This document shows positions 33,858 through 46,056 of a DNA stretch of 64,000 nucleotides, in pieces. A program made the position numbers and the translations under genes. The number at the start of each line of letters is the position of its first letter. Position 1 is the stretch's first letter. The stretch lies in contig CM060919.1 in the NCBI GenBank assembly GCA_030737875.1, positions 808,711,160-808,775,159 of the forward strand, given 5' to 3'. Below the pieces are notes generated by a model. The model searched no databases. It was not told the DNA's origin and saw only the letters and a program-made list of their open reading frames with translations. This stretch comes from Allium sativum (taxonomy: Eukaryota > Streptophyta > Magnoliopsida > Asparagales > Amaryllidaceae).

Positions 33858-36706
33858 TATGCTGAACAGGAAAATGGATGTGATGTTGAGTAAAGAATTT
33901 ATTTGCATGCCCGACAAATAGGTAAGCCTTAATGAGTTGGCTGCGCAATTTTATTATTATATAAACTCTTGTGGGTGCCAATAGATGCGATGCGCTGGTT
34001 GTTCTGTGTGAGATTATAAGCAACACCATAGAATAACAACAACTAATTTTGAACTACGCTACATGGCATACTTCGTGAAGATAACATACTCTACTATATA
34101 AGCACTTGGAGCTTATGTGACGAGGAATTACCGCACAAGCGAGAAGCTTGTATGACGATGATTGTATTACAGGTTAAACGGATTATGGACTGATATGGAC
34201 TAAATAAAATATAATGGTAAATTGTCAGATTTAATAAAAACCCCATACGGGTCTGGAGTTGACAATAATCACGTCTCTCTAGTTATTGGATACGACACAG
34301 GGATTACATATTCCAACACTAGACAAGGTGACGAGATTTATCTCTGGAGTTATTACACACACTCCCTTGGGCATATAATAGTTCACTAAAAATTTGTATG
34401 TGCTTATTCTGGATTTATTTGGTGCCTAATACCGCACAATAAATTTCCAAATCCCTCCCCGTACAAAGGAGGTTATGGCGATTTTTTTTGAAATTTAAAT
34501 GCGTTAGCCAAAATTTTGAAGTAAAAACGGTTTGGAAATCGTGGAATGAATTATATATATATATATTAAATTAAATGAATAACGATGCTGCAGTTCGCGT
34601 TTTGTAATTGTAACTTCAAATGATTATAGCTGGAGATCCGACCGTCGGATTTTCCCGAAACCAGAACCATTGGGTTCGCTTTGGAAAGATCTTTCCAACA
34701 ATATAAAATTCGTTAAGATCCAGTGGTTAGATTTTGTGAAATGTTAAATTCAATTTTGGATGAGAGCAGTGCTAGTGCCAACGAATGACCTGAAACGTTG
34801 TTCGATGAAAATGAACTACTTTTATATATATAAAAATAGTGAAAAATCGTTATAAAATGTAATAAACGATATGGAATGGAAATAAACCGATTTTACGTGG
34901 TTTATTGGATATTCTGATGGTAAGATGTATTTGACATGAAATAATTATATTGAATTGAAACGTGAATGTCAAATAATTTAACCATGAAAATAATTGATTT
35001 GAATTCGGTATATACGCGAATTATTTGAAGAGGCCGAGTTAATTCTCATATAATTGATCGACGATTACAAGTCGAAGATATGAAGATGGTGCAAGACAGA
35101 TAATCTTCACATCGAATAGATGGCTACTGATGCCTTTGATTGGAGTTGTTTCCTTGAAAGGGTTACAGTGGTGGTTGTCCGGACGTATTTGTTGATTGTT
35201 CGAATGTGCGATGGCCTCTCTCCTGTATTGGACATATGGGACAAGGAATAAGGTGCCTCCGGTTTCGTTCAGACCCAGAACGAACTAGTAAATGGATGTG
35301 TGTCTGACATTGGATTTCATTCTGTGTTGATTGATCGCTATTAAATATATATCTGTTTGGCGGCGGAGAATTTATTCTCTTGCTTAACACCTTTCTCTAA
35401 GACGTACGAGCTTAGAGGTTATATTCGATAACATCAGTCGCATGGCGTGGAATGTCAATGTGGCATGCTGAGATGCAAGTGATCAAGGCTTTTCTTGAAA
35501 AGCAGAGCCTTGTGGTTGAGAATCAAAGCATGGCTTTAAATAGCATAGCGTTAATTCGCAAGCCTCACACCCCGGTACGAACCAGAAACGGGAGAGGACT
35601 TCAAGGAGGACATGCGTTTCCTTCTAGCTAGGATTGGTGTCATGGTATGGAGACCAGACATTTTTACTTATATGGATGATGGAAAGCGAGGCGCCTCGGT
35701 TATATCGGTCACTACGGGGTCGATGGATGGTATGGCTGATATACAGACCAGACTTACGCCCCATAGGGTAGGGAAATGCATTGTTCAGGTATTATTAATC
35801 TACTTAGTGTGGACCAGCCCTGATGATCCAAGGGATTACCTGAGTCTGGGTCCTGAGACACGGGCTAGAGCGTCTCGAAGTCGGTAAGAACAATCCCTTG
35901 CCCTGGTTCATGATGGAAATCCAACTTCCAATACGACATCGTGTGGTTTTGATTGTAAAACTAGTATGTCGACATGATATATGGTACCCATGCCATCTAT
36001 GATTGACAGATTATGATTGAAATTGTTTTTGAAACATATATGCACTAGTGATAATATCAAATGATTTTGTTTTATCTGTATCAAGCATATTTTGGCCATT
36101 ATAAGGAAAAACTCTATCCTCTGGCTTGCGTTGCATTGTGTGATGGGACCTGAGTCTTATAATGGCTTCATTTTCTATAAAAAGCATTGCGTTGTTTAAA
36201 TGATTTACTTTATTTATGCACTGGCAATCCAATGGAGTAAACCCATTTCGTGTTAGCGGCGTGGTCTTGTGATTGACCTTATTGTTAAATAAGTTAGATA
36301 AAATTTCTCATACCAGTCCCATGACTGACTCATAGTTTGTTTCACTTTGCAAACTCAGGTGCCCTTATTTTCTACACAGGCAGCCTTGTATTCAGGTTTA
36401 CCTTGGTTCATTTTGGCTATGGATGGAAGCTGTGGCAGCTGATGATGGTCTTTTATCATTTCTATTGTACTGTTTCAGAAACTATTAGGTATATTATGTT
36501 TGATTCCGCTGTTGAAATTGTATATTAAGCTGAAACCTTATTTTGTAGATCTTGTTATGTTGTGTAACTCTGATGATTATATTTATTCCAGTGTAATTTG
36601 ATGTACATTATCTGGTGTAATTCTATATTTCTGTACTACTGTTATTGTTTATGTGTTATATTCCATTATCCTTGCTTCCGTGGCACGGGGGTTTGGGGTC
36701 ATCACA

Positions 36707-36711
36707 ATCCA
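36707..36711. repeat. Target site duplication of D, right (ATCCA)
   Basis: Directly follows the terminal CA of the right LTR; it differs from ATCTA at one base. Confidence 0.65.
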
Positions 36712-39572
36712 AGTATTTAATGTCCTTAAATATTAAATGTAACTTAATGTACTTTTTAAAGAGTTCTTTAAGATATTATAGTGAGGGATTTCTTTTGAAT
36801 GGTTTGACTATTTAGAAAGGAAAAAAACGCAGAAACTAAATGTAATTTAAGGTATAGCTATGATGAAGGGAGTGAATGGTCAGTTCTTCTTCATAATGAA
36901 ACATTGGAAATAAGAACTGTAATAACATTGATTAGTACTTAACCATGGAATAAAAAAAATATGATTTCGGTTCCGTAATGCATCTTAGTATAAACCTTTT
37001 TTCTTATTCAAGTTCAAGATATATAATCAAAGAACTTTCCATTGTGATTTAAAGTGTAAATAATCAACGTTAAGTGTGTGATGAACCGTCAAATTTTAGT
37101 ATGTTACTATATTAATGGAGGAAATTTGGGAGCTTTCTATGTAATACCTAATTATCGCATTAAACTATGAAAATTGTTTTTGTAAAATATATGGAACATT
37201 ATTTATAAATAATGACTACTTGTCGATACCGAACGAAACATAAGCGTGGTTATAATTCAGTATGAATATAATGAATATTCATTATCAAATATAACTATAA
37301 CATAGTACTTGTTTCATAACAAAAGTGATGCACTGAAAAATAAGGAAGTACATATTTCTATTTACAGTTATTTTAGAATTATAAAATAGGCCTTAGAATT
37401 AACAAATAATTTTATATGAATTTTATGATATTGATTACTTATATCTCAAAAAATTAAGGGTAATATAGTTGGTGAACTCTTCGGACTGATACATATTGAT
37501 GCAACCAACCATAAGTCAAGTAATACCAAAATATTTCTATATACTTTGTTATAATCATCGATAATCTATCATAGACATCGACATATGCATTTGATACACA
37601 TGTAGTACATTCATGATAATACCACAAGACATAAAATGAAAGTAAATGAAAAATATATAACATGCAATAAAATAAAATGATTTGATTTGGTCGAATAGAC
37701 AAGTATTTTGGAAAGGTTTCTGAGCATACCTATATATGAAAAAAGATTCAATCTCTAAAGTAACTATTCCTTATGGTATATAATGATGTATCGATAAGAA
37801 GTGATCAAACTTGGTTAAATAAAGTACAATTAACTATGAGTAAAGTTGAGTTTACTTCTTTCCATAAAATCGCGTATTTATGAGAAATACACAAGCTTAA
37901 AATTAATGTCATCCAAATAGTACAAAATCTTACAAGATAAGGATTTGTAAGAAACCTCAACGTATACTAAGCCAAGAAGTTGGCATTTATGCAACTTAAG
38001 AGATTGAATGTACTAATCATACATGAGTAATTTTATATGAATCTCCCAAATTAGAATTCACGAAAGGATATTATTATATGGCATATTTCTATCATAAATT
38101 TTGTAAACTAAAACTAAATCAGTTTTATATAAGTGGCAATTCATAAAGTATTAATGAATGCCTTACATTGCATTGAGAAAAAAATTGCTGATCCAAGCAA
38201 TACCAACTTTATAGTAAAGGAATTTCTTTAAGAAATTACTATTAACAAATTTGACTTGAACACGAGCCAAGAGTAAAACTGATTACTACAAAGTGAAATA
38301 AATTTAAATAACCAAAATGAACACGTCACATTAAAATGTCTAATAAGTAATCTTGCATATTGAAATAAACTATGAGTATCTTATCGATATCGAGAATTTA
38401 AATAATCACTGATTGTTTAATTACACCATTAAGTGTGTTGACCCTATGATATGATATGCTGCACACATCCAAATTAGATTCCAAGTGCGTTAACGAAATA
38501 TGATTTTGATGGTTGTGTCCAAAACGATATGATATACTAGCCACATTATATATTTGTGAGAAAGAAAATGTTATTGGAATGTAGTGAGCCATGTCAAATA
38601 TTTTTCTAAATTTTATTTGTTGAAATTAAAGTAATAGATTCATCATCCGATGTGCACAAGTTTGTTTTAATTTATTGATAAGATTATTGCTTTTGTGTCT
38701 TAGTGTACATGTGTTGAAGTGGAAAAAATTCAGAATAGATTTGCACAAAACAACCAAATTGTCATGAAGCTAGTGGGAGCAATACTTAAATTTGTGAGAA
38801 TTTTGATATGATCAAATACCTTATACGAAATATTCTTTGATAAGCATCAAAATTGAACAAGTGTTTTGATAGAAATATCAAATAGTTTGATTGTTAATCA
38901 ACATACAGAGAAAGTGTGTGCTCATAATAAAGAACATTAAAAGGTACATTATTATTTCTAAACTATAAGTAAACGATACATTGTTGATTTTAACAATGTA
39001 CTTATGTTAAAATCACCCGGGATTGTTTTAGTACTCAATGTTGGATTGCAAATGGTACCTTTTATAATAAGTATAATAGATATTGGGAATGACCTAAATC
39101 GATATGCAAATGCATATTATTAAATTGTTTAATATAGAACATGTATCATACATCTTACATTGTCTACGATATCAAGATTTATCAATGTATTTGATAATGA
39201 AGAAAATAATAAATCCAAATTGATACGAATGAATAATAATTTAGATTGTTCTGGATACTTATGAAATAACAGAGAATTGTTAATAGAAACGATGAATTCT
39301 TATTTTTTAGACTCAAAACAATGTATTTAATATTAAGTACAACATGTTAATGTGAAGTTTGAGTAGTATAACCTTCAAGTTGGAAATCCTCGACTATTGC
39401 GGATTTAATGAAATGCCAAGTACATCGCCTTAAGAAGCACAATAATAAGGAAAAATATATAAATATAAACACACAAATTTGTAACTGATCACGAGTGATT
39501 CCAAATGTTGAAAATTCCATAATGTTGGCAGATGATATAAATGTCACTATATAGTATGTAACCGAACTTAAA
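36712..39572. other. Unrecognised AT-rich DNA
   Basis: About 2.9 kb, strongly AT-rich, with no frame over 82 codons. Codon-like stretches are too broken to assign. It is the sequence into which D was inserted on the left and that adjoins the outer end of G on the right. It could be a very old retroelement or simple intergenic DNA. Confidence 0.4.
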
Positions 39573-41100
39573 TGTAACAACCCGAAAAATTAGAACAAAT
39601 TTAAAATGGAAGGTAGTTTCCTTTTTATTTATTTATTATAAATAGCTATAAATAAAAATAAAATTTAAAATACCATTGTTTTGAAATAAAAATAGAATTG
39701 TTTTAAAATAAAAAATATAACTTTGTTTTAAAAAAATAAAAATAGGAGTGTGAAAAATATAATTTTTATATAATAGCATTGTAGAAAAGTGTTTTCCCTA
39801 AAATTGGGCTTAAAACAAAAAATGTGAAGAAAATGCCTCACAAAAAATGATAAGTGGAGCCACACAATGATTGAAATGCAAGTAGAAGACACAAAGTTTT
39901 ATAATGGTTCAATCCAATAAGGATCTACATCCACTCTCATAAGAGATTCCATTATCAATGCGCAAATTACAAGATTAACTTCTCTCTTACAACATTTTCA
40001 TCACTCCCTTACTCATGAATTATGTTTCAATCTATTACGGATGATAGAGAAGTGTATTAATCAGCGAAGATATGATGTAGATGTGGTAGAATTGGAAGAA
40101 TTCCTTCTTGCACACAAGCTTCACTCAATCAATCTTCAACTCTTGAATCATTTGGATGTGTTTGATGAAGATCATGATCCATGGATTAATCTTTAATTTA
40201 TGATGTTGGATAGATGTTTAGAATTGTTGTAGAATATTTTCAGTAGCACTTTGTGGTCTAAAGATTCGATCCCCCTAAATAAAGAAGTGAAGGGGGTAGT
40301 TATAGGAGATTTCCAGACCAGATGGCAGTTCTGTAATTATGCAGAAAACGCCATGACTCATGTCGCCACCGACATGACTTGGATCTTCGCTATATCTGTC
40401 GCCAACGACATGACTCATGTCGTCCAGCGGGTTAGCCCTTGGCGCCTTGAGTTTGCGACACGACATGACTCTCTTTGACATGGTTCATCTCGCTCGGATG
40501 ATAGCTGTCAACAACCCGGTAATAACTGGATGCAGTATTAGTAGGTTACGACATGGTTTGTATCGGTAGCAGCTTGCTCCTTATGTCGTTGAATGACATG
40601 GCATGCTTTCTGAATCTGACCTGGCTTTCTTGACATGGTTTATGGCCGACATGTATTACTTGTACACCATGTCGCTGAACAACTTGGATAACAGTAGTAT
40701 AACATTATGTCGCTGACCGACATGAATCTTAGCCTTATTTTATTACATTAGAGTGGCATGACTATCGAATGCTTTTGCTTCCTCTCAATGACATAAAGCA
40801 GACATGATATAACTTGGAAACGATTTAACCTTCTGGGATCGCCTTGACGAACTATGACATGATTCAAAGGAGTCATGGTTGCGGCCTGGTGATACATGAC
40901 TTAGCTTTATGATTTGACACGGATTATGATGACCTGACTGACACGACATAACTAAAGATGGCATGGTTCCTTCCTTTTCTCACGACATGTCCTTAAAACG
41001 ACTTGGCATTTACGTATTGAGCCCTACGACTTGACAAATAACGGCATGACTTTGATGACATATTGAACACGTATTTAATGGGTTAACATTTGCCCCACGA
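39573..41100 (-). mobile_element. Probable 3' LTR region of the Tat-lineage element G
   Basis: Begins at 39573 with TGTAACAACCCGAAAAATTAG, which reads as GGGTTGTTACA at the end of a minus-strand LTR. Inside, about 39890-39990 has ACAAAGTTTTATAATGGTTC and CTACATCCACTCTC, an arrangement I know from plant LTRs in antisense, and 40245-40315 has a polyA-like context on the minus strand. The inner boundary is not visible and is set arbitrarily near the point where the CATGTCG-rich leader of the antisense gene continues. The first 30 bases also resemble the start of the D LTR, so a truncated plus-strand LTR is an alternative reading. Confidence 0.35.
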
Positions 41101-42310
41101 AGTTCATATATTAGAAATAGCATGGGCTTCAAATCCTTATACCTTATGACATCTTTTCCATGTATTTTAGTTAAGTCGTTAAGGTACTTTTGGACTCATG
41201 TCGCAAGATAACATCGTGTCGCAACTTGCCTTAGCTTTTCCATGTCGCATGAGACCCTCTAAGCCGTTTTGGGCTTCAATCTGAACTGGCCTTGGCCCGG
41301 TTATTTTAGCACTCCATATATCATCTCAAACCCATACGTCCATTCTTATTCCTCTTCTCATTTTAAAGCTTCATCTTGTAAATGGCTTATCATCGCCTTC
41401 CTCATAAGCAATTTATCCAACCAAGCCGACACCTTCATTAAAATCATCGCGACCAGATTCTAATCGACTTCGACGAGCTCCATCAATCCAATTCGTCACC
41501 TATACTCTCGATTTTGCAGAATTTTTCCTTCAGCGATCATTTCAGGACTCTTTGCAAGTAATTTTTAGATCTAAACTTCACTTTGTTTTTTCTGAATGCT
41601 AAGATTTGTACAAAGTCCAAGGATTTTCACTCACTTTTGATAAAGTGATGATCTCGTGAATCAATTTTGATTGTTTTGTGTTATTGAGATGTTTGTGAAT
41701 CGAAAACGAGTTAAATTAGAATGGGTATACCGTTTATAAGGGCTTCGAAATCCTATAATCTTCTTTGAGCTCTGATTTTTATGTAATACATACTACTTGA
41801 GCCTTATGTCGTTCCAACGACATGAGTTTCAAACCCTGCCTAGTTGACTTAAATTTCTTAAACGACTTGGGTTTCTTTTTAACTTTCAGTATCCACATCG
41901 TTGCCATGGCTTATTCATACCACTCATACGATTTGGATGACCATGCTTGAGCGACATAACTTTAATACCATAAAATGCCTTGTTTTGATCGGTGATGATC
42001 GTATGAACTGTTTTTGAAGATTTTGTTATATTGCACACCAGCTGCTTGCTGAAATGCCTAAACTGTGAATTCTTATTGTTTTATCATAGTTGTTGTACGG
42101 TTCCTTTTAAAGCCAGGACCTCCGTGTTGATTTTGAATTGCTTTTATGATCTCATGTCGTGAGTCGACATGGATCTCATGTTGTGGAACGACATGAATCA
42201 CAAGTCGTGGACTGACATGAGTTCCATGCCGTGAACCGACATGAGTTCCAAACCTTGGCAGCGTCATGAGCAAGTCGTCATGTCGCTGCTATGGCATGGG
42301 GGACCATGCC
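40340..42310. repeat. Region dense in CATGTCG/CGACATG words
   Basis: More than two dozen occurrences of GACATG or CATGTC in about 2 kb, for example near 40357, 40370, 40405, 40463, 40548, 40648, 40720, 40983, 41198, 41241 and throughout 42150-42310. Spacing is irregular except in the 24-bp array. CATGTCG and CGACATG are reverse complements, so many neighbouring pairs form short hairpins. Function unknown; decayed minisatellite is the simplest reading. Confidence 0.65.
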
Positions 42311-42453
42311 ATAACGACTTAACCCTAATGTCGTCGAATGCCTCACTTTGATGTTTGTCACCTTTGTTTTAAATGCTTTGATGTGTTTTCTTATCTCTAT
42401 TCTTCAAATCTTGCTGCTCGAAAACTGAAACGTATTCAAGTATATTTGTGTAG
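41558..42453 (+). other. Possible 5'-leader intron of the antisense gene
   Basis: A donor-like CAA|GTAATT at 41558 and an acceptor TTTGTGTAG ending at 42453, one base before the ATG at 42455, would define an intron of about 0.9 kb containing the 24-bp minisatellite. The preceding 41270-41557 is C/T-rich and UTR-like. This is inferred from splice-site resemblance only. Confidence 0.35.
42151..42270. repeat. 24-bp minisatellite, five units, hairpin-bearing
   Basis: Units start at 42151, 42175, 42199, 42223 and 42247, all exactly 24 bp. The first contains a perfect CATGTCG-TGAGT-CGACATG stem-loop and the next three keep recognisable versions; the fifth is poorly conserved. The minus-strand frame 42073-42273 accordingly shows an 8-residue periodicity but is not regarded as a gene. 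Confidence 0.85.
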
Positions 42454-42454
42454 A

Positions 42455-45400
42455 ATGACTACTAAAACGCAAGCTCTCCCTCAAAATGAAGAAACTTCTT
42501 TGGCTCAAACCGACCCTTCTTTAAACACGGTTCCCGAAACTAAAACAATCATAACTTCTAGCCAAGTTTCTGCCTCCCTTCCATTGGAACTTCACCCGAT
42601 TAAAGCTATGGATCAAGAGAGACAGTCTGCCACACTAACCCAGGAGCAATACGAACTATTGTGTGGTCAATATGGAATTCCTCTTACAGATGCAATATTA
42701 CCAAAAGAAGGTGTCTTTGCTGATGACCCTCCTGTTGGATATGTTGCTATAAACAAACAAATGCTAGCAGCTGGTGTTATCCCCCCGTTTAATCCTTTTC
42801 TGGGGCGAACCTTAGATTATTTATCCACTGCTCCTTTCCAACTCCATCCTAATGGTTACACTGTTCTACTGAGCCTTTATGTTCTCTTTATGGACTCGAA
42901 AAAACAAGAGCCTACTTTCCAGGAACTTCGTTACCTACATTCTTTTAAGAGTAGGAAGGATACCCCCTCGATTATGCATGTTGAAGGTGCCAGAAATCGG
43001 ATACTTGTTCTTGAATTATAGAATAGTGTTTCAGGATTTTTAAACCAATTCTTCTTTGTTAGATGCCCCGAACCATTTCGAGGGCAGTGGACAGACGGAG
43101 GTACACACAGTTTATTGAATGCTTTTAGTTTATTTTCCTCTGAGTTGTACATTCTTACATTATCTCTTTTGAAATACAATACTCCCTGCCCCGATTAAGG
43201 ACAACAAAGCATCCTCTTCTCTTAAGGCCACATACGAAACACTGAAAGCTATTGACGAGGCGAAGAGAAGTAGAAAACTTTTAATTACGGAAAACATTCT
43301 TCGCCAATATGAACTACTTCATCCCATGAGGAAATTCTTATGTAAGGCTGGACCTTCCACTCCTAAACCTAACCTTGTAGAGTTGGACATTGGAAATCCT
43401 GACGACCGGAATGTAACTCAAGCCGATCAAAACCCTACCATTGATGCTTCCTTGAAAAGATATTTTGGGCCTACCAGTGGAAGAACATTGCCCTTGTCAA
43501 TGACTTTGAGCAAGGATAAAGATTCTAACCGTCGTAGGGGCGAGGATCCTACAACATCGACCGAATTGGCTGAAAAAGAGAACACTTCCCCGCATTCTAA
43601 GTCAGAATCAGATTCCGAAAAGGTTGAGAAAAACAATAGGGAAGCGAATACAACCGTGGGACTGAATGCGATAGGGAAGATGTAATTGTATTAGAAAACG
43701 ATCCAAATATCAGGACTATAAATGGAGATTCCCTTACTGAAAATGCAGCTAAAGAAGATTCTGAAGGTACATTTGACAATTTGAGTGATCTCAACTCCGC
43801 TAAATATCTTAGTCAGGATGGTGCGGTTACTCAGCCTCTCAATCCACAAACCATAGAAACTGGACTTAGGGATGCAGCCACAACCGAGTCAGGATCGCAT
43901 CCTAAATCTTTAGGAATTCCTTAAACCCAGGGGAAAAAACCGGTCTGTCAATAATAGTGTCTTCTTTTTAAGAAAATACTCCTCTTGCATTTTGGTTTCT
44001 TTTCTGTCTTTGTATCTTGCCTTAGTATTTTTAGATACTTCGTAGTTTCAAGTATCGAAAACTCATCCATATCTTATTTCAGGTTTAGACATGCACGGAA
44101 GACGCTCGTCAGGAATCAGATCGGATTTTAGTAAAAAGAGCAAAGCTATCGATCCGAAACACTTATTACAATTCAAGTCCCAGCAATCATCGCATCACCG
44201 CGAGCAGCTCCATCCTCCTCCACCCTTGAAACCCTCTTCTCAGTCCTTACATGCATCAGAATCTGTCCTGACTGAGGAACAGAGGAAGAAGATACGTGAG
44301 GAAGAAGAGGAAGAGGCTAAAAGACGCAGTTGGCTAAGAGAAGACACCCCCGATGAAGGGGAGCGAGGGAGGAAACGAGGAAGGGACGGCTTTTATAAGC
44401 ACTCCCAAGTGGAAAAGCTGCCCATTAAGCCCCAACTTCCTTCATCCTCTAGACCTCCCGGTCCTTCAGCCGAGATCCATTCGATTATTAATAAACCTCG
44501 TCATACTCCTAGTTCAACAAATATCTCTTTTTCCAAAAAGCTCCCAGGTTGGAACTTGAAAGGGCTTTACTTTGATCATGGAGTAGGTATAACTGACGCC
44601 GATGATTTTCTTAAGGAGGTGGAAGCGGTTATAAGCCAAACACACACCCAGTTTGATACTGCTAAGAGTCAACTTGAAACAAAATGGAACATTGTAAGAG
44701 ATATCTTTTACAAAAGCTGCGCGGATGGGAGAAACTTGGTGATGACCTCCAAAAGCGCCATGATTCCCATCTCACATAAATTGCCGAGTTGGAGAGTGAT
44801 AAAGTAAAATGTGAAAAAGTTTCGGATGATCGTGACGCTACTATCGCGATTCTCAATAAAAGAGTCGCAAAGTTAGAAGCATCAGATAACAAGATCAAGA
44901 AGCTCCGGGAAGAACTCGATGCTTCCAAGCAAAAAGAAAAAGATTCCATAACTGCCAAGCGTAATGTTGATGCCATATTACATGTAGAGAAGGATTTCTC
45001 CAAACAATATCGGGAAGATGCCGCCAATCTTTGTAAGGAGGCAAAATCTCTGAAGGCTTCTAAACAGATATTGATGGCTAGGGTTGAGTCTCTTGAGAAG
45101 GACAAGAAAACTGCAGAAGAAACTCACAAATAGGCTATGGACGAACCTGATGACGATATGTTCCGCTTCTATGTATACAGTGTCATGAGCCGTGGGAGTT
45201 TGTATTACTTAGGGGATAGTTTTGCGCGTACTTTGGCACTTGTTTGGGAGCGAGTGCTTGAGATTAACGGTGATGATTGTAGCGAGGACGAACTTATTGA
45301 CAAACTCTTAGATGACAGGTCAAGAAAGGCTTTGGCAGAAGGAAAGGCACAACTAATAGACGAGAGGACCGGTACTTCCGGTGAGCAAGTTCAAACCCAG

Positions 45401-46056
45401 CCTGATGTCGACCCTCCTACTGGCGCCTCAATCCTTGAAGCTTCCGGTTCACAAACATTAACTCCCCCTGTTAATGCTTCTAAAGAGAAAGATGTTATTA
45501 CTGAGGGGAATATCAATACAGGGAATATTGTTGAAGAGCACGGTGAGGACGATGAGGTTGATGATGAAAATCCTGATCATTGGAGAATTGAGCACAGGGA
45601 TCCCCCGGAAAATCTTCTAGATACAAGTAAAATTGAAACCAACTATACCCTGTCATGCTTAGAGTCCATTTTCGATTCACCTGGGTCCCTTTCTTATTAT
45701 GCTCAATGTTTCCATACTTTGAATTTAATTTCTCCCTTGTCTTCTCCTACCATAGTACTAGGACTGGCTCACCACTGACAACTTTCCCTCTTAATTCTGT
45801 CATTACTCCCCCTCCTCCTAGTAACGCACCTTTGCTTATTACAGCTCCTGGGTCTCAAGATACCAAAATCGGTGCCTTCCTGGATTTAGATGTTGTTGAC
45901 TACAGCCTTAGTGATGACCTTGAGGGCATCAAAGCAGGTGGAAGCCCCCAAGATACCGCTAAGGTTAAAGGGAAAATGCCTGCCAAGTCCTCATCGTCTA
46001 AGAAGAAGAAGAAGAAGGATATGGAGGCTATCACTTTATCTTCCCAAGAGAATTAG
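42455..46056 (+). pseudogene. Antisense extra gene of Tat-lineage element (Transposase_28-like plus coiled coil)
   Basis: Plus-strand coding segments on the opposite strand to the neighbouring pol. Segment 1, from ATG 42455, has a domain (about residues 65-190: YELLCGQYGIPLTDAILP, GYVAINKQMLAAGVIPPF, NPFLGRTLDYLSTAPFQLHP) that I match by memory to the plant family PF04195, 'putative gypsy type transposon'. It continues past an in-frame TAG at 43019-43021 to NQFFFVRCPEPF. Segment 2 (about 43190-43923) is charged and Ser-rich, with a frame change near 43670. Segment 3 (from 44091) is basic and Glu-rich, then a long heptad-like coiled coil (44789-45133), one TAG at 45131, an acidic tail, and a Lys-rich end at 46056. 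Likely introns lie near 43105-43190, 43925-44085 and 45630-45765. Tat-lineage elements are known to carry such antisense genes between pol and the 3' LTR; the function is unknown. Stops and frameshifts make this copy a pseudogene. Confidence 0.6.

Larger units (their letters stand above)
15860..36706 (+). mobile_element. Element D: giant-LTR chromovirus derivative
   Basis: An LTR retrotransposon with LTRs of 5,284 and 5,122 bp and an internal region of only about 673 bp (21144-21172 plus 30941-31584) once nested element A is set aside. LTRs start TGTAACAAYCCGGAAAATTAG; the right one ends ATCACA and the left ATCATA (terminal CA mutated to TA). Flanks ATCTA and ATCCA form a target duplication with one change. 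A primer site (TGGTATCAGAGC) follows the left LTR and a polypurine run (AGTGGGGGAGAT) precedes the right one. The interior keeps a gag start and a chromodomain remnant but no protease, reverse transcriptase, RNase H or integrase, so it cannot move by itself. In structure it resembles the class called LARDs (large retrotransposon derivatives), though with a far shorter interior. Confidence 0.85.
31585..36706 (+). repeat. Right LTR of D (5.12 kb)
   Basis: Starts TGTAACAACCCGGAAAATTAG after the polypurine run and ends GGGGTCATCACA. It has the same internal order as the left LTR, with fewer 71-bp units (33153-33815) and a (CA)n run at 33837-33857 that the left copy lacks. The divergence between the two LTRs is clearly larger than that between the LTRs of A, consistent with D being the older insertion. 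Confidence 0.88.

Noticed and set aside
39573..39605. Start of another D-type LTR on the plus strand
   Set aside because: The first 30 bases do match the start of the D LTR, but similarity fades afterwards; the end of the minus-strand LTR of G explains the position better. Kept as an open alternative.
42073..42273. Minus-strand 66-codon frame with 8-residue repeats
   Set aside because: The repetition follows directly from the 24-bp minisatellite; no start context or other evidence of coding.
42455..46056. Envelope-like gene or ordinary host gene
   Set aside because: No signal peptide or membrane segment is apparent, so not envelope-like. A host gene remains possible but the antisense position next to Tat-lineage pol and the 86-bp array favours an element gene; stops argue against an active host gene.
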